The notes: generated by a model not told the origin, from the letters alone. 64,000 bases of DNA from Cordylochernes scorpioides (GCA_030710605.1 CP092881.1:71229118-71293117); one strand, 5' to 3'. Counted from the first letter of the stretch, positions 1 through 11,975 are shown. Made by a program: numbers and translations.

Positions 1-128
1 GTTGTACTTTTGTTAGAATCGGGGGACATTGTAGCATTTATTTTGGAAAAAAAAGAGCCCAATGTGGGATTTAATCCCGAGTCGAAGTGGTCGAAAACCA
101 ACGGTTTAGACCTCCCTTCCACTGACCT
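1..128 (-). mobile_element. tRNA-derived SINE, 5' part, cut by window edge
   Basis: Read on the minus strand, 128 down to about 56 matches the tRNA-like head of the SINE copies at 14.45 and 51.37 kb: a GGTCTAAACCGTTGG block followed by a degenerate B box (GGGATTAAATCCC in place of GGTTCGATTCC). Positions 56-1 match the SINE body that follows the head in those copies (CCCCCGATTCT). The 3' half lies outside the window. The B box has lost its consensus, so this is an old, probably silent copy. Confidence 0.75.
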
Positions 129-717
129 CCTTTATGATGTTTTAGATACACACAGTCTAAATTGATTACATATACAAGGTGTCAGTTTATCCAGAAAATG
201 TCACCATACATGCGACAAACCAATGTTTATGCACTTCCAGAGAGCCAGACGACTGTAACGTGAGCTCCCCACCAGATAACCCCCCGACATGAGATTTCAA
301 ATTCTGTTTGAAGTCCAAATCCCCTGGTTCAAGATTAATCCAAATCTCCTGGAAGCGGCGGCGGGATGATTAACGAGGGTCGAGATTAGGTTGGCAGCGC
401 CGTCTGTCGTCTGCGAAATTTCAATTTTCGTTTGCTTGCCCCAACAAATCGACTGTTAGTCCTTTGTGTTGATTTCCAGTAGAGAGCTCTACAGTTCAAG
501 AATCTCTAAGATAAACAGTTAGACACCAAGAATGGTATCTAAGCTGTCTATCTCACCCAGACAACATACGTGAAGGACATTAAGATGATCATAGTATCTT
601 CAAAGATGTAGCTTGAATATTCACCTACTAGATGCTGAAGCCTTGAGACGCATCCTTGTGGCTGATATCAGGTAAGAATTACAACGATGAGTTAAAATAA
701 ATTTGGAAAAAAATAAC
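129..717. other. Unassigned sequence
   Basis: No open frame with protein-like composition, RNA gene or repeat recognised. Moderately G+C-richer than the flanks around 240-440. The words CGTCTGTCGTCTGCGAA near 400 reappear in altered form near 54550, so part of it may be a dispersed repeat. Confidence 0.3.
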
Positions 718-872
718 AACGATTGAAGAGGAGTGTCTTATAAAAACTTTATTTGCAAGTTTTCGGACGTCTTTCTACAGGTTTTACAATAGTACAAGCT
801 GTAAAGCCAGTAGAAGGACGTCTGAAAGCTTGCGAATAAAGTTCGTATAAGACACTCCTCTTCAATCCTCGT
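718..872. repeat. Fold-back element with hammerhead-like motif in both arms
   Basis: Two ~65-nt arms (about 718-782 and 808-872) are inverted copies separated by a ~25-nt loop. Each arm, read outward, carries a C-box (CAGTAGA or CTGTAGA), a helix II remnant (GGACGTC or GACGTCC), GAAA, then GCTT or ACTT and an A-rich run. This order is the same as in the fold-backs at 17.15, 28.23, 46.5, 49.84 and 51.73 kb. The helix II hairpin has collapsed here, so self-cleavage is not expected. Relation to Penelope-like pseudo-LTRs is inferred, not shown. Confidence 0.65.
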
Positions 873-1049
873 TATATTTTGCTATTTCTATTCGAAGAGT
901 TCAATTTAGTCAATAAATAAATTTTATTTCGATCAAGGTTCTGAACCTAGTTTTTACAGAGACGCTCAAGATGATTAGAAAATATAGTTTTCAGAATATA
1001 TTCTACATTCCTAAATTACTATTTCCTAAACATATTTATTGTGTATACT

Positions 1050-1222
1050 GTGTGTATATAAAAATGTGAAATTGGAGAGAAACATTTATAAATAATGTAA
1101 AAAAATACAAATGTGAAATTATAATGGAATAAGGTGGATAAACTATGAAAAAGGCATCTCCTTATCGTGCAACTGTTGCATACATACAATCAATTGCATG
1201 ATAAGGAGATGCGCCTTTTTCT
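1050..1222. repeat. Short fold-back of the hammerhead family, core deleted
   Basis: Arms at 1146-1174 and about 1196-1222 (AAAAAGGCATCTCCTTATCG and its inverse) are the outer arms of the larger elements at 28961-29182 and 48533-48811. The upstream 1050-1145 stretch resembles the sequence just outside the arm in those copies (TTACAAATGTGA-like), so the element includes a one-sided extension. The inner arm and the ribozyme are missing. Confidence 0.7.
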
Positions 1223-2990
1223 TAATTCAAAACTAAGTTTCAAACAAAATCAACGTTCAATAAGACAGTTCAATAGAGAGACAGCTATCCACAGTTCATA
1301 AGAACAGGTGCCTCTTCGAGCCAATTTGTGACAAAAACTTCCAGAAATCCGAGAAGAGAGCGGAGACAAAGAATTCTTTGAAGTTCGCCTCGAAGAAAAT
1401 CGGGCCATTTCTGAAATAGAATTTTCCTCGCGCAATCTCCTCGGCCAAATTGAAATAAATTTGCCTCAAGATGGGCGCTCGGAATGGATGGGGACGAGAT
1501 AAAATACTTTCCTAGACAATATCAAAATAGATTCTTCGTCTTCTTAAGAAGGGACTTAGTCAAAGTAGCCGAACCCATTACTTCTTATCAGTCTGAGCTC
1601 CTCTAATCGTCACTTAAACAGATTCCTTGTCACTTCAGAACTGTGCCGGGGAAACATCCCAGTCGCACTTATCTCATGTCATTTAAGTCTGTAGCTATGT
1701 CTACATTTGATTCCTGTTCACCTCTACACAAGTTAACACATATATATCAACATATAATTTGTTGTTGTCTGGGGAATTCCTATATTATAAGATACGAGAC
1801 AATATTTCACAGCAGCACATACTCCTCTGATTGAACGGAATCTATCGACGGAGTGGAGGAAATAACCAAACTATATTTACCTCTATATCAAGTTGTGAGA
1901 GGATGATATTCATATACCATAAGATGCACCTTTCTCTTTATTTCGCATCAGAACGATGCACATGTTTATCACCATAGTAAAATACCTTTGCTAGTGATGA
2001 TCAAGAAAATATTACAAAACCATTTTTGGAAAATTCATATTATATCAAAGACTTTATAAAAAGGAGACAGTTTTCCGAGTGAGCATGTTCTCTAAAATCA
2101 GTTTCAGGCTTAAGTGAGTGACGTGGCTACTGAGCAATCCGACAGTGAAACATGTCCCATATTATAGAGTTGTTACTCCACACAATAATAGCCAGAGTCC
2201 CCACCAATCAGCCAGATAAAAATATCAAGCCGCTAATGGACTCTGAGAGTACTTTATTTTCTTTCAAATTCCTCGTTTGCGGGACCCAGAAAGCCATGCG
2301 GGGGAGTCGTCGAGGAATGTTTCCTCAGAACTATGAAGAAAAAAAAAGTCCCTTCCTATCTTTGGGCCTTCCTGCATGCCCGCCTGCTTTTTATCAAACT
2401 CCGGGCTGCCCAGGCCTGATACCTTTATTACGGTCCTTCGTCTATATCGGTCGGATTAGGGGATGTGGGCTGGTATAGAAAAACCGACGATTCAAACGTT
2501 TTCGACATATTTTATATTACATTTTATTATATTTATATGTGCACCTATCTGTGTGGTTACATTTCTTGATATTAAAAAGGAATATGTTCTTTATTTTATA
2601 ATTTAATATTTAAATCTATATATTATTTTATATGACAAGCAATCCAGGGTAAGTATTTTGTACCATTTTTATTTCTCTAGTTTTTTTGCTTACACCCTCT
2701 TCAACATAAGTAAATAATTATCTGAAAGTTATACTTCTAGGTACTCCTGTTTAAGGGGAGGGGGCATGTTATCACGAAATATAGAGATATAACATTGGTA
2801 CAAGAAACTTAACCCTGGATTATTCATTGGTATTATTAAATTATAAGTCAGGGCACACACGAAAGTTTATAATTAATGTTCTTTATATTTATTTAATGTT
2901 GAGTGATAGATAATCATTGATTTGATATATAAAAGTTGAGCTGAAAACAGAGAAGTGAAAGGATTTAATATAAAAACTCAGAATGTCCTC
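1223..2990. other. Unassigned sequence with a G+C-rich patch
   Basis: Mostly A+T-rich. Positions 2152-2478 contain a 108-codon open frame and are G+C-richer than the flanks, but the predicted peptide has no recognisable domain and unbalanced composition, so it is not called a gene. No RNA gene or clear repeat seen. Confidence 0.3.
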
Positions 2991-2993
2991 CCG

Positions 2994-3442
2994 GGAGTGA
3001 CTCCAAGCAAGAAAGACTTAAGAATGAGTTGAAAAGAAGTGAAAGTACTCGGCTAAGAGAGGAATCCACTCAAGTAGAGTCCAGTGACCTGGAATCCTGG
3101 TGAGAGGTCAGTTGCTGCTCTACACTAGGAACTAAGAGTGTCGCCTGAGAGTGACTTAAAACAAGAAAGACCGAAGAAGGAGCAGAAAAGATGTGAGAGT
3201 ACTCGGCCAAGAGAGTGTACTCAAGTGGCGCCCAGTGACCTGGAATCCTGGTGACAGGTTAGTTGCTGCTCTACACTAGAAACAAAGAGTGTCTGCCTGA
3301 GAGTGACTTCAAGCAAGAAAGACCGAAGATGGAGTAGAAATGATGTGATAGGAAAGTTCCATCTCAGAAGAGGAGTCCATTAAAGTAGCGCCCAGTGACC
3401 TGATATCTTGGTGGCAGTTCAGTTGTTGCTCTACATCTTCAG
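2994..3442. repeat. 152-bp tandem repeat, three units
   Basis: Unit starts marked by GAGTGACT(C/T) followed by AGCAAGAAAGAC at about 2996, 3148 and 3299, giving a period of about 152 bp. Each unit ends with GTTGCTGCTCTACAC. Units differ by many substitutions, so the array is old. Confidence 0.85.
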
Positions 3443-5100
3443 ACTCTAACAATCTTCGCAGTTCTTTTTATCTCTATATATACAAATCTACCTAATTTAT
3501 ATCTAATCAACAACACTTATTCTATCTGTATTATATTTAATTATTTCCATTGAAGCTTTAATCTTCTTCTATTTTGAGAAATGGCATTCCAACCTAATGG
3601 TGAGTTAACTGATAATCCCGTTGTATTTAAACAGTCACCATCTAATGGGATAATTCTCCGCTATATTTGGGATTTACTCATTACATGAATATAATATTAT
3701 GATCAATATAAAATAAATAACGTGATAGATTGTCAAATTTTTAAAGGAGAGTCTCGCCAATAATACATATTCCAATATCCATTATAGTAGAGGCAATAAA
3801 TATTGGTGAGAATATAGTTTGAGTCGTTCATTGATTCTCTTCAGTACAACATTGAAATACAAATCTTATAGATCCAGTCTAGGACCATAAAGTAAAATTA
3901 GCCAGAGCTTATCCAGAGCGATGGTATATCAAAAAGGGGGTTGTGCTCAGGATGCCTCCCATGAACGACCGCCTTCTTGAGAGAACCCACGGTAAAATCT
4001 AAAATGACTCCAACTGATACCCTCCAAAGGAAGACCAGCTCCAAGAGAGGCTCTGTCTTGAAGTATTATCTTGTGTAGGAGGTTCTACTGACGGTGTTAC
4101 GACATCCTTTCAATTGTATAAAATGCCGTTCAACACCAATCCCAATATAAATACCATTTACACAGTTCACACACCTACTGTACATTACTTCAATTGAAGA
4201 GATAGAGAAGACACAAGTTCGAACATTAAAATGAGTTTAGTGATACTTTAAAAGAAGATAAATATTGTACTTTCACGGGCTCTCTGTTTTTAATAGAATA
4301 GAAGCGACAAAAATACCATTGACCATTTATTCCACGAATACAAACACTGGTGGGGAGATCGAGCTTTACAGAGCCTGGAATCAGGTTTCCCAGTTTTCGA
4401 CCCGCGGGGCGACACCTGGAAGTCTGTCTGCCTCTATTTATTTGGACTCGGCTGATTTATTTCCCTGGGTGGGACCTACCCCCACACACTTCGGTAAATT
4501 GGGGAGAGCGACTTTATTTGGGTCCAGCGTTCCATGGAATTTTATACCACCGCCGTGTGTGTGGTTATCCCTCCATCTTTCTAACTGAGCTCGAATAAAC
4601 AGTGGTATGAAGTTTACATGCATTGGTTTATATAAAAAACTCCACCTTTGCCGGTCCCAAGCCCGGATGAAAAAGGGAGAGCAGTAACAAGCTCACTAAA
4701 AAACCTGGGTTCAGCTGGCCTGGCTGATAGTACCCTGTAAGGGCTCCTGATACAGAGATACAGGATGAGCAGCGTTTGTACTCCATGTTAGGAGCGGCTG
4801 CACATGGTGTCTGTTCCTCATGTCAGAGGCGGCCATTTCTTTTGGAGCTAAGTCGGCCTGTCACTGAGTAGTGCTTCCAGTCTTTAATGAAAAAGGCAGA
4901 CGCATTCTACTTCGCCCAGTGTGGAGATAAGAAAGAAGAAGATATATAAAATTAACAGGCTATCCAACTTATAGGAAAATATACCGTTACCTAGCTATCC
5001 AACCACTATATGTAGATACAACTACAAGCATACACTATCACAGTCGAAACTGAAAAATAACAGAATGTAATTGCCAAACAACAACAAGGCAATCAAAGAG
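3443..5100. other. Unassigned; possible old LINE segment near 4650-4920
   Basis: 3443-4260 is A+T-rich with nothing recognised. 4265-4600 is G+C-richer with overlapping open frames in both strands but no known domain. 4650-4920 contains GGTCCCAAGCCCGGATG, which resembles a segment I associate with RTE-type LINEs in other animals; this is recollection, not a search result. Confidence 0.25.
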
Positions 5101-5104
5101 ACAC

Positions 5105-5216
5105 AATCTGAGCGACAATGACCAAGCTATACACCTGAAAGACAATGACAAAGCTATACACCTGAAAGACAATGACAAAGCTATACACCTGAAAGACAAT
5201 GACCAAGCTATAACAA
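5105..5216. repeat. 27-bp tandem repeat, about four units
   Basis: Four consecutive copies of a 27-bp unit containing GACAATGACAAAGCTATAC, nearly identical to each other (C/A difference at one site). Confidence 0.9.
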
Positions 5217-5284
5217 GCTTTCATTCTCCTATAAATTCCAACAAAAGTTGTCTTCAAATAAGAACAATGGGGACACCACCCAAT

Positions 5285-5460
5285 TTCTCAGAAATTTCCG
5301 AGCTAATCAATTAACCTAAATAATTCTAACAATATTATTAATGCTAATTGATAGAAATAATTATCAATCAACATGCAAAATAATACTAATTATCCGCTCC
5401 TTGTAATAATATAAAATTATGGTAATTATGGTTGATTGATCACGAGTCCATAACCTTTAT
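5285..5460. promoter_or_regulatory. TAAT-rich block, possible homeodomain-site cluster
   Basis: Dense in homeodomain-type cores (TAATTA-like, CAATTA, TTGATTGAT). It includes a partly dyad segment, AATTGATAG followed by AATTATCAATCAA. It lies outside the recognised repeats. Regulatory function is speculation from motif density in A+T-rich DNA. Confidence 0.15.
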
Positions 5461-5611
5461 TGTTTTTCTCCAAAACCTTCATTGATTTTGCTTAATAAAA
5501 TGATACCATAAAGTCGAGAGGTCTTGTAGTGTTATTCATCATACTATCTTTTATATATTATACCAGACATTCATCAAGTTATGTTATGCTGATATGCTAC
5601 ATTATTTTGTT

Positions 5612-5889
5612 TAAATTATAAAACTATTTTAGAGGCGTAAGATTCTTTTTTTAAATAAAACAATTTCTACTGTCCTTACTGCGATGGAAAAATTAAAGGG
5701 AGGGCCTGGCTCATCAGTGGTGAACCCTCCCAGCGGTTTCGCCAGTTTAATCTACCATACCGCTGTTATATTGCATTTTTGGAACTGATGAGCCAAGCCC
5801 TCCCTTTAATTTTTCCATCGCAGTAAGGACAGTAGAAATTGTTTTATTCAAAAAAAGAATCTTACGCCTCTAAAATAGTTTTATAATTT
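5612..5889. mobile_element. Fold-back element, CTACTG/CAGTAG family, copy 1 (near-perfect)
   Basis: Arms of more than 100 bp (outermost AAATTATAAAACTATTTTAG and its inverse) enclose an asymmetric centre. Read outward, each arm has GGGAGGG / CCCTCCC with CTGATGAGCCAAG between, then a CATCGCAGTAAGGACAGTAG block. The left arm also preserves GGCGAAACCGC on the minus strand. The best-preserved member of a family with about ten copies in the window. Followed at 5890 by a short AACAGATGGCGCGCTAG segment that also flanks the copy at 59.4 kb. No transposase and no clear target duplication seen. Confidence 0.8.
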
Positions 5890-6640
5890 GATAACAGATG
5901 GCGCGCTAGTGCATCGTAACATTATTTTGTTTATTGATGATATTCATTGAGAAATATTAGTGCAGACTCCAACACTTTTTGAAAGAAAAGAATGACAAAG
6001 GCTTTCGATATTACTACCGTTTAGAGGTGAAAACAATGTATACTGGTAAAATTGAAGTTTTACATTCCTATTTTATTATTAATTGTTAGTATGTTCAATT
6101 TATATAAAGGGTTTTCTTCAAATTAAGTTAACAAATCTTTATGTTTGAACAAAATTTCAAAGTTATCATAAAATATATTCCCAAAACACAGCCATTTTAT
6201 GATATGTGCATCTCCATCTATAGTAGTTCTAAGAGGATCATTCAAAACACAATTTATAAGTTCCTGTTACAGAGATTAAAACTTGTAATGAATATAAGCC
6301 TTTTATAAAAAAAATTCCGCCCTATTTAGAAGTGAAGACTTTTTGTATTCGAAGAGATTTATCCCAACCTGACAATATGGATATTTGGACCCTGGATATG
6401 TAAATTGAAAATAAAGCGTAAAGGTTAGAGCAGAAAAGATACGAGTATATTGAAGTTTAAAAGGTTCCACGTCAAAGCATTGTAAAAAATTATATTTCTG
6501 TTCGAAGTATGTTAATGAAATACTATGAAATGTGGATGGTAGATTTTCATCGGCGTAAGTTTTCACTTGAGAGAGTTTGTGAATTAATAGAAAAGAGAAG
6601 AATATTTTTATTTTAAAACATCATAAATAACATCTATACC
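5890..6640. other. Unassigned A+T-rich sequence
   Basis: No gene, RNA or clear repeat recognised after the short flank shared with the 59.4-kb element. Confidence 0.3.
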
Positions 6641-6677
6641 TCTTTATGAAAATATAGAAATCCATAAATAAATCTTT

Positions 6678-6908
6678 AATTAAAAAGTCATATATTAGAT
6701 CAAAATATCATTTATTTTACCAATATTTCAGTTGGCTGAACGCCAGCTTTTATCAAAGTATTATAACATATCAATATGTTAATTACAAGGTTAAATTAAT
6801 TACAGGTTAATATGTTATAACACCTTTATAAAGGTTGGCGTTCAGCCAACTGGAATATTGGTAAAATAAATTATATTTTGATCAAATATATGTCTTTTTA
6901 ATTAAATA
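6678..6908. mobile_element. Fold-back element, GTTGGC/GCCAAC family, copy 1
   Basis: Inverted arms beginning ATTAAAAAG and ending TTTTTAATTAAA enclose about 60 nt of unique centre. Read on the plus strand, the right arm carries an A-box remnant, a 6-bp hairpin GTTGGC-GTTCA-GCCAAC, TGGAA in place of GAAA, then ATAT and TGGTAAAATAAA. The layout parallels a minimal hammerhead with a 2-bp helix III. Related copies lie at 58.88, 59.83 and 62.24 kb. Confidence 0.75.
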
Positions 6909-7575
6909 CCTCTTTGGGTTAAACCTTTTTTTAAAGAACGAAGATATTTAGGGAGATACTTCCTTTATATGCTCGAAGACACAATGTATCAACAGGGGGA
7001 TTATTCATTATTATATTCTCTATATATACTCAAATATACGACAGTATACGAATAAGTCGGCAGTGATGTCGCGGACAGCTCTGTAGGCTGTCAACTCTCC
7101 TAATGACGACAGTATATGGAGACGATGAAGGTATATCACACCTTTGTGACGCAGTCGTAGGGAAGCATTCTAGACATGTAGGCCAGATCTACCTGGAGAT
7201 ACAGGAATTCAGTGGAAAGAACATCTGTGCTACATGGCCAGGACAACAGATACCTCGCATAGCTTCAGATGTCTCCTCCAGGTCTACACAGCCGCAATAA
7301 CGACTATGAATGACCGAAATGGACACTCAGATGGACTTGGAAAAGGCTTCTTGGCCGCATGTTTAGTCCGGCTTAACTAACTTCCAGAATTCCTGTAATA
7401 ACGTACTAGGTAGATGGAGCGTAGAATTTCACCAATTGCGTAGATTGACTTTATTATTCTTAGAATCACTCGAAGCTATCTAGGTCATTCGTCATTTCCT
7501 TCCCGAGAATTTTATTAAATTCTCTTCCACACGTAAGGGCGAAACGCTTCTTGTGTACGGTTTTTATTATTAACG
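6909..7575. other. Unassigned sequence
   Basis: 7100-7380 is G+C-richer and has a 65-codon open frame at 7103-7300 with no recognisable domain. Nothing else identified. Confidence 0.25.
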
Positions 7576-7798
7576 ATGGGAGTCGCTGGAAGGATGGTCT
7601 AAACCGTTGGTTTTCGACCAATTCGACCCGGGATTAAAATCCCGCATTGGGAACTTTTTTCTGATTAAAGAAAAAATGTTCCAATGGCCCTCGATTCTTG
7701 AAAAGGTCTAACCCCACCGGCGAGTGTAAGTAACCAAACGGGGCTCTGCCACATTTGTAAGTGCAAAGTCGAACTGCTTCTAACATGTGTATGTGTAA
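7576..7798 (+). mobile_element. tRNA-derived SINE, 3' truncated
   Basis: Starts with GGAAGGATGGTCTAAACCG, has a decayed B box (GGGATTAAAATCCC), an A/T-rich linker and the body words AGTAACCAAACGGGGCTCTG and AAGTGCAAAGTCGAACTG. The last ~100 nt of the full-length copy at 51.37 kb are missing. Confidence 0.8.
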
Positions 7799-7868
7799 TC
7801 ACTTTACTTTTTTATTAAAGAGTTTCAGGTTAGATAACCCAGTTTTGTTGTTTTCTTAACAAGTGTAT
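7797..7868 (+). repeat. Dispersed repeat, copy 1
   Basis: About 70 nt shared with 8733-8808, including TTATTAAAGAGTTTCAGGTT versus TCATTGAAGAGTATTAGGTT and a common TGTTGTTTTCTTAACAA end. Origin unknown. Confidence 0.6.
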
Positions 7869-8732
7869 GACGCCCCAAGAGCCGATTGTTAAATCTCTCG
7901 CCGTTAAACATTTGAAATATGTATTTAAATATATTAGGAAAGTTCATTCCAAAATTTTTAAAAATAGATACTTTTATTTATTCTTTTTATTATATATACA
8001 TACTCTCTTCATAATATATATATTAATAATATAATATAAATATATATATTAGTGTATTACAAGATATTCCATTTGTGGTGAATAAATATTTATCTTACGC
8101 CGGGTTTATCATGTATTTCTGAGAAAACAGAGGAAATCTCTTGCATCTGGGTTCTATAACTTTGAAATATTGCATGTAAAATTTGCATTTTGAAATAAGT
8201 TATTGTAACGAGGAGGTAGTGTGAGAAATATGCGCATTAATAATATAAATGTGAATTTCAGCAAATAACGGTGGTAGCTCTGTGGAGGAATATATTTCCC
8301 GGCTGGATGAGAAATCTTCCTTCTGGCCTGAAGGAAATTGAATTTGATGTTTTTATATTAAGGAGTACACATGTAACTCTTTTTGTAGTGTAAAATAGAG
8401 TTGAGAGGTTTTACATCGACGGCGTGGTACATATGTAGCTCTGCTGAAAGAATACCTTTCAATCGTGTAAGTAAACGTTGCGTATGGTAGACTGTCGTCT
8501 ATCAGACAAAATATTAACCTTGAATATTCAATTATTGAATTATGGCGACCTGGTTAACTGAAGTACAGCCTCTATCAGGCCGTCGAGGGATAATTCAAAC
8601 GTGGTTGGCTTTTCTGATTAATTTAAGTGAGTATATAATGACCAAAAAAGTCTGTAAAATCTACCAAAATCATGAATTTCACTATTCCTTTACATTATAT
8701 ATGGAATGGCATATATGTAGAGCATTTAATAT
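7869..8732. other. Unassigned A+T-rich sequence
   Basis: Contains a TA-rich block at 7990-8060. No gene or structured RNA recognised. Confidence 0.3.
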
Positions 8733-8808
8733 GTATTTACTTTACCTTTTCATTGAAGAGTATTAGGTTCCATACCCCAGTTTCTGTTGTTTTCTTAACA
8801 ACAAACAG
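8733..8808 (+). repeat. Dispersed repeat, copy 2
   Basis: Partner of 7797-7868; see that entry for the shared words. It directly precedes a fold-back element. Confidence 0.6.
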
Positions 8809-8816
8809 TTAATGTA

Positions 8817-9055
8817 AATTCGAAACTATTATAGACGCGTATGATTCTCTTAAAAATTAAACAATTTCTACTGCCCTTACTGCAATGGAAAAATTACTGG
8901 GAGGGCCTGGATCATCAGTGGTGAACCCTCCCAACGGTTTTACCAGTTTAATCTACCATACCGCTGTTATATTTCATTTTTGGAACTTCCTTTTATAGTT
9001 TAAACAATTTCTACTGCCCTTACTGCAACGGAAAAATTAAAGGAATGGCGCACTG
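8817..9055. mobile_element. Fold-back element, CTACTG/CAGTAG family, copy 2 (rearranged)
   Basis: The left arm (8817-8990) matches copy 1 including GGGAGGGCCTGGATCATCAG. The expected inverted right arm is replaced by a direct repeat of the arm start (AACAATTTCTACTGCCCTTA at about 8864 and 9003). A template switch or recombination inside the element would explain this. Confidence 0.7.
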
Positions 9056-9630
9056 AGGTATTATAATATAACAGTGAATGTGTTGCTAAATTCCAGGGTT
9101 TAGTTGCCCAGACAAGAGATAGAACAAACCAGATCTTTTTCTCTCTATATGTGGTGAGCTGTGTAATGTAAAATTGGTTTGAGACTTCCCGTAAGATGTT
9201 GTGAAACCTCAGGTGTTTTTACAAATGTAGAGTTGGTTACTGTCAAAGCGTTTCTGGGTCGAGATGAAAATTAGACGGTTCAAAGTTATTCAAATTGACT
9301 ATTCCTGGCATGGACACCATGTAACAACATATGCTCTAGCCACTCTTCTGATATTACTAGTTCCTCAAACCACTGGAGCTCCGTGCGCTATGTTTGCTCG
9401 ATGAAATTTGCTGCCTCCCCAAACATACGTTGTAGAATACAATAGTAAAAAGTCGGATGGCCACCTGGAGTCTCTATTAAAACGGTCCGTTCCCAATGGG
9501 CCAGTTCTATTCTAATGGGATGTTAGTGCGGTGATTTGGGGAACAGCCGTTGAAAAGCCGAGGACAATGGTGGGCAGGTGCTGGCGCGGCGGAGCCTTTG
9601 TACGGCGAGGACGTCACCGTACCGCGTTAC
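9056..9630. other. Unassigned sequence
   Basis: No gene recognised. 9540-9625 is G+C-rich and merges into the following array. Confidence 0.3.
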
Positions 9631-9635
9631 CTTAT

Positions 9636-10432
9636 GTCACTTTGTAAGTTACCCTATATCCCTGGCAACTTCCCCTATGTCACCTTACAAGTTGATTTAC
9701 ATACCTTGCACAAGTTCCCCCTCGTCACCTAACAAGTTGATTTATAAACCTTGCACAAGTTCCCCCACGTCACCTTACAATTTGATTTATAAACCTTACA
9801 AGTTACTTTACGTCACCTTATAAGTTAATTTATAAACCTTACAAGTTCCTCTATGTCACTTTGCAAGTTGATTTACATACCTTGCACGTTCCTCTAAGTC
9901 ACCTTTCAAGTTGATTTATAAACCTTACAAGTTACTTTACGTCACCTTGTAAGTTAATTTATAAACTTTACAAGTTCCCCTACGTCACCTTGTAAGTTGA
10001 TTTACATACATTGCAAGTTCCTCTAAGTCACCTTAGAAGTTGATTTATACACCTTTTAAAAAGAGAGTTACTCTACGTCTTTTTACAAGTTGATTTATAA
10101 ACCTTACAAGTTTCCCTATGTCACCTTTCAAGTTGATTTAAATACATAGAAAGTTTTCCTATGTCACTTTGCAAATAGATTTACATACCTATTTGATTTT
10201 TATTAGCCTATACCACCTTGCAAGTTGGTTTACATACATACAAAGTTACCCTATGTCACTTTCAAATTTTTAAACATAAATAGCACGTTATCCAACGACA
10301 CCTTTCAAGTTGATTTGCATACATAACAAGTATCCCTACGTCAACTTGAGAGTTGATCCACATACTTTACAAATTACTCTACTTCGCAAGTTGTTCTACC
10401 TACTTTACAAGTTAAGGTCGCGTTTCCCTACG
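9636..10432. repeat. ~45-bp degenerate tandem repeat
   Basis: Alternating words TACAAGTTGATTTA(T/C)A and CAAGTTCC(C/T)CTA(C/T)GTCACC repeat with a period of roughly 45 bp over 800 bp. Divergence rises toward the right end. Short open frames at 9550-9823 are by-products of the array. Confidence 0.85.
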
Positions 10433-10770
10433 TCACAATGCTACCTTGTCTCGTCCCTGTGACGCTACCAATTATATACCGTAGTATGTCAACTACGAGA
10501 CAATATACTTTAGATTTATATTGCATCGCACTTACATTTATCCTTCATAACATTTTAATATATGAAATTAATGTACAAATATTTTCTTCATTTAAAATAA
10601 ATATGTTTAATATTATATCGGGTAGATTATAATTATTCTTTTTATCGAGTATTCGCTTAGCGAAAATAAGCTGCCACGAGGTAATGGAAACCAAAGAGGT
10701 TACTCCGAGCGTCACATCAATGTCCCACATGTCCCCTGGGCCAGGCCATCTAATTAGTCCGTGTGACACT

Positions 10771-11540
10771 CAGTCCCCCGCGGTGATACCATCTCACAGT
10801 GTTGATACCACAGTGGCACTGGGTGTTGTCACTGACGTTGTTTACTTTAGTTGGTCGTCTTAGGACATCTGAGTCTTTCTCAGTCCCCCGCGGTGATACC
10901 ATCTCACAGTGTTGATACCACAGTGGCACTGGTTGATGTCACTGACGTTGTTTACTTTAGTTGGATATCTCAGGACATCTAGGTCTTTCTCAGTCCCCCG
11001 CGGTGATACCATCTCACAGTGTTGATACCACAGTGGCACTGGTTGTTGTCACTGACGTTGTTTACTTTAGTTGGATATCTCAGGACATCTAGGTCTTTCT
11101 CAGTCCCCCGCGGTGATACCATCTCACAGTGTTGATACCACAGTTGCACTGGTTGTTGTCACTGACGTTGTTTACTTTAGTTGGATGTCTTAGGACATCT
11201 GAGTCTTTCTCAGTCCCCCGCGGTGATACCATCTCACAGTGTTGATACCACAGTTGCACTGGTTGTTGTCACTGACGTTGTTTACTTTAGTTGGATGTCT
11301 TAGGACATCTGAGTCTTTCTCAGTCCCCCGCGGTGATACCATCTCACAGTGTTGATACCACAGTTGCACTGGTTGTTGTCACTGACGTTGTTTACTTTAG
11401 TTGGATGTCTTAGGACATCTGAGTCTTTCTCAGTCCCCCGCGGTGATACCATCTCACAGTGTTGATACCACAGTGGCACTGGTTGATGTCACTGACGTTG
11501 TTTACGCACTCTAGTTGGATTTCTCAGGACATCTGAGTCT
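10771..11540. repeat. 110-bp tandem repeat, seven units, exact period
   Basis: Unit start CAGTCCCCCGCGGTGATACC occurs at 10771, 10881, 10991, 11101, 11211, 11321 and 11431, exactly 110 bp apart. Units differ at only a few sites (for example GAGTCTTTCT versus AGGTCTTTCT, and GTGGCACTGG versus GTTGCACTGG). The last unit has a small insertion near 11505. It is markedly G+C-richer than the window, with a CCGCGG site in every unit. Confidence 0.95.
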
Positions 11541-11975
11541 CCAACAGTGTCTTCACGACACCAGTACCAGCTATTCCACCACTTCTGCAGCAGTTATGGT
11601 AGGTACCTGCAGGCATTATTTGGCACAATCTTATTTCGTTGCACCTCCTCTCCATTTCCTTAGTAAATAGCGTGGTTATACAAAGTTAATTCGCATTTAA
11701 TAAATAATTAATCTGGATGGATCCTTGAGATGTGGCCACTATAAAGGGAGACACGACTAACTTGAGGAAAATAAATCAATATATACGTGTATATAATCAG
11801 AGATACCACCGAACATGTACACAGTCCTCACTTTTGACCCAGGCCACATTAAAATTAACACTAAACATCTCGAGAAATATAATCCTGAACATAATCAAAT
11901 TCTGTGCGCCTCTCGAAGACCCACGCGAGGTTGGATAAGATGATTGACTTTGTGCATCTAACACTGTGATGATCG
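11541..11975. other. Unassigned sequence
   Basis: No gene recognised; one short open frame without known domain at 11732-11938. Confidence 0.25.
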
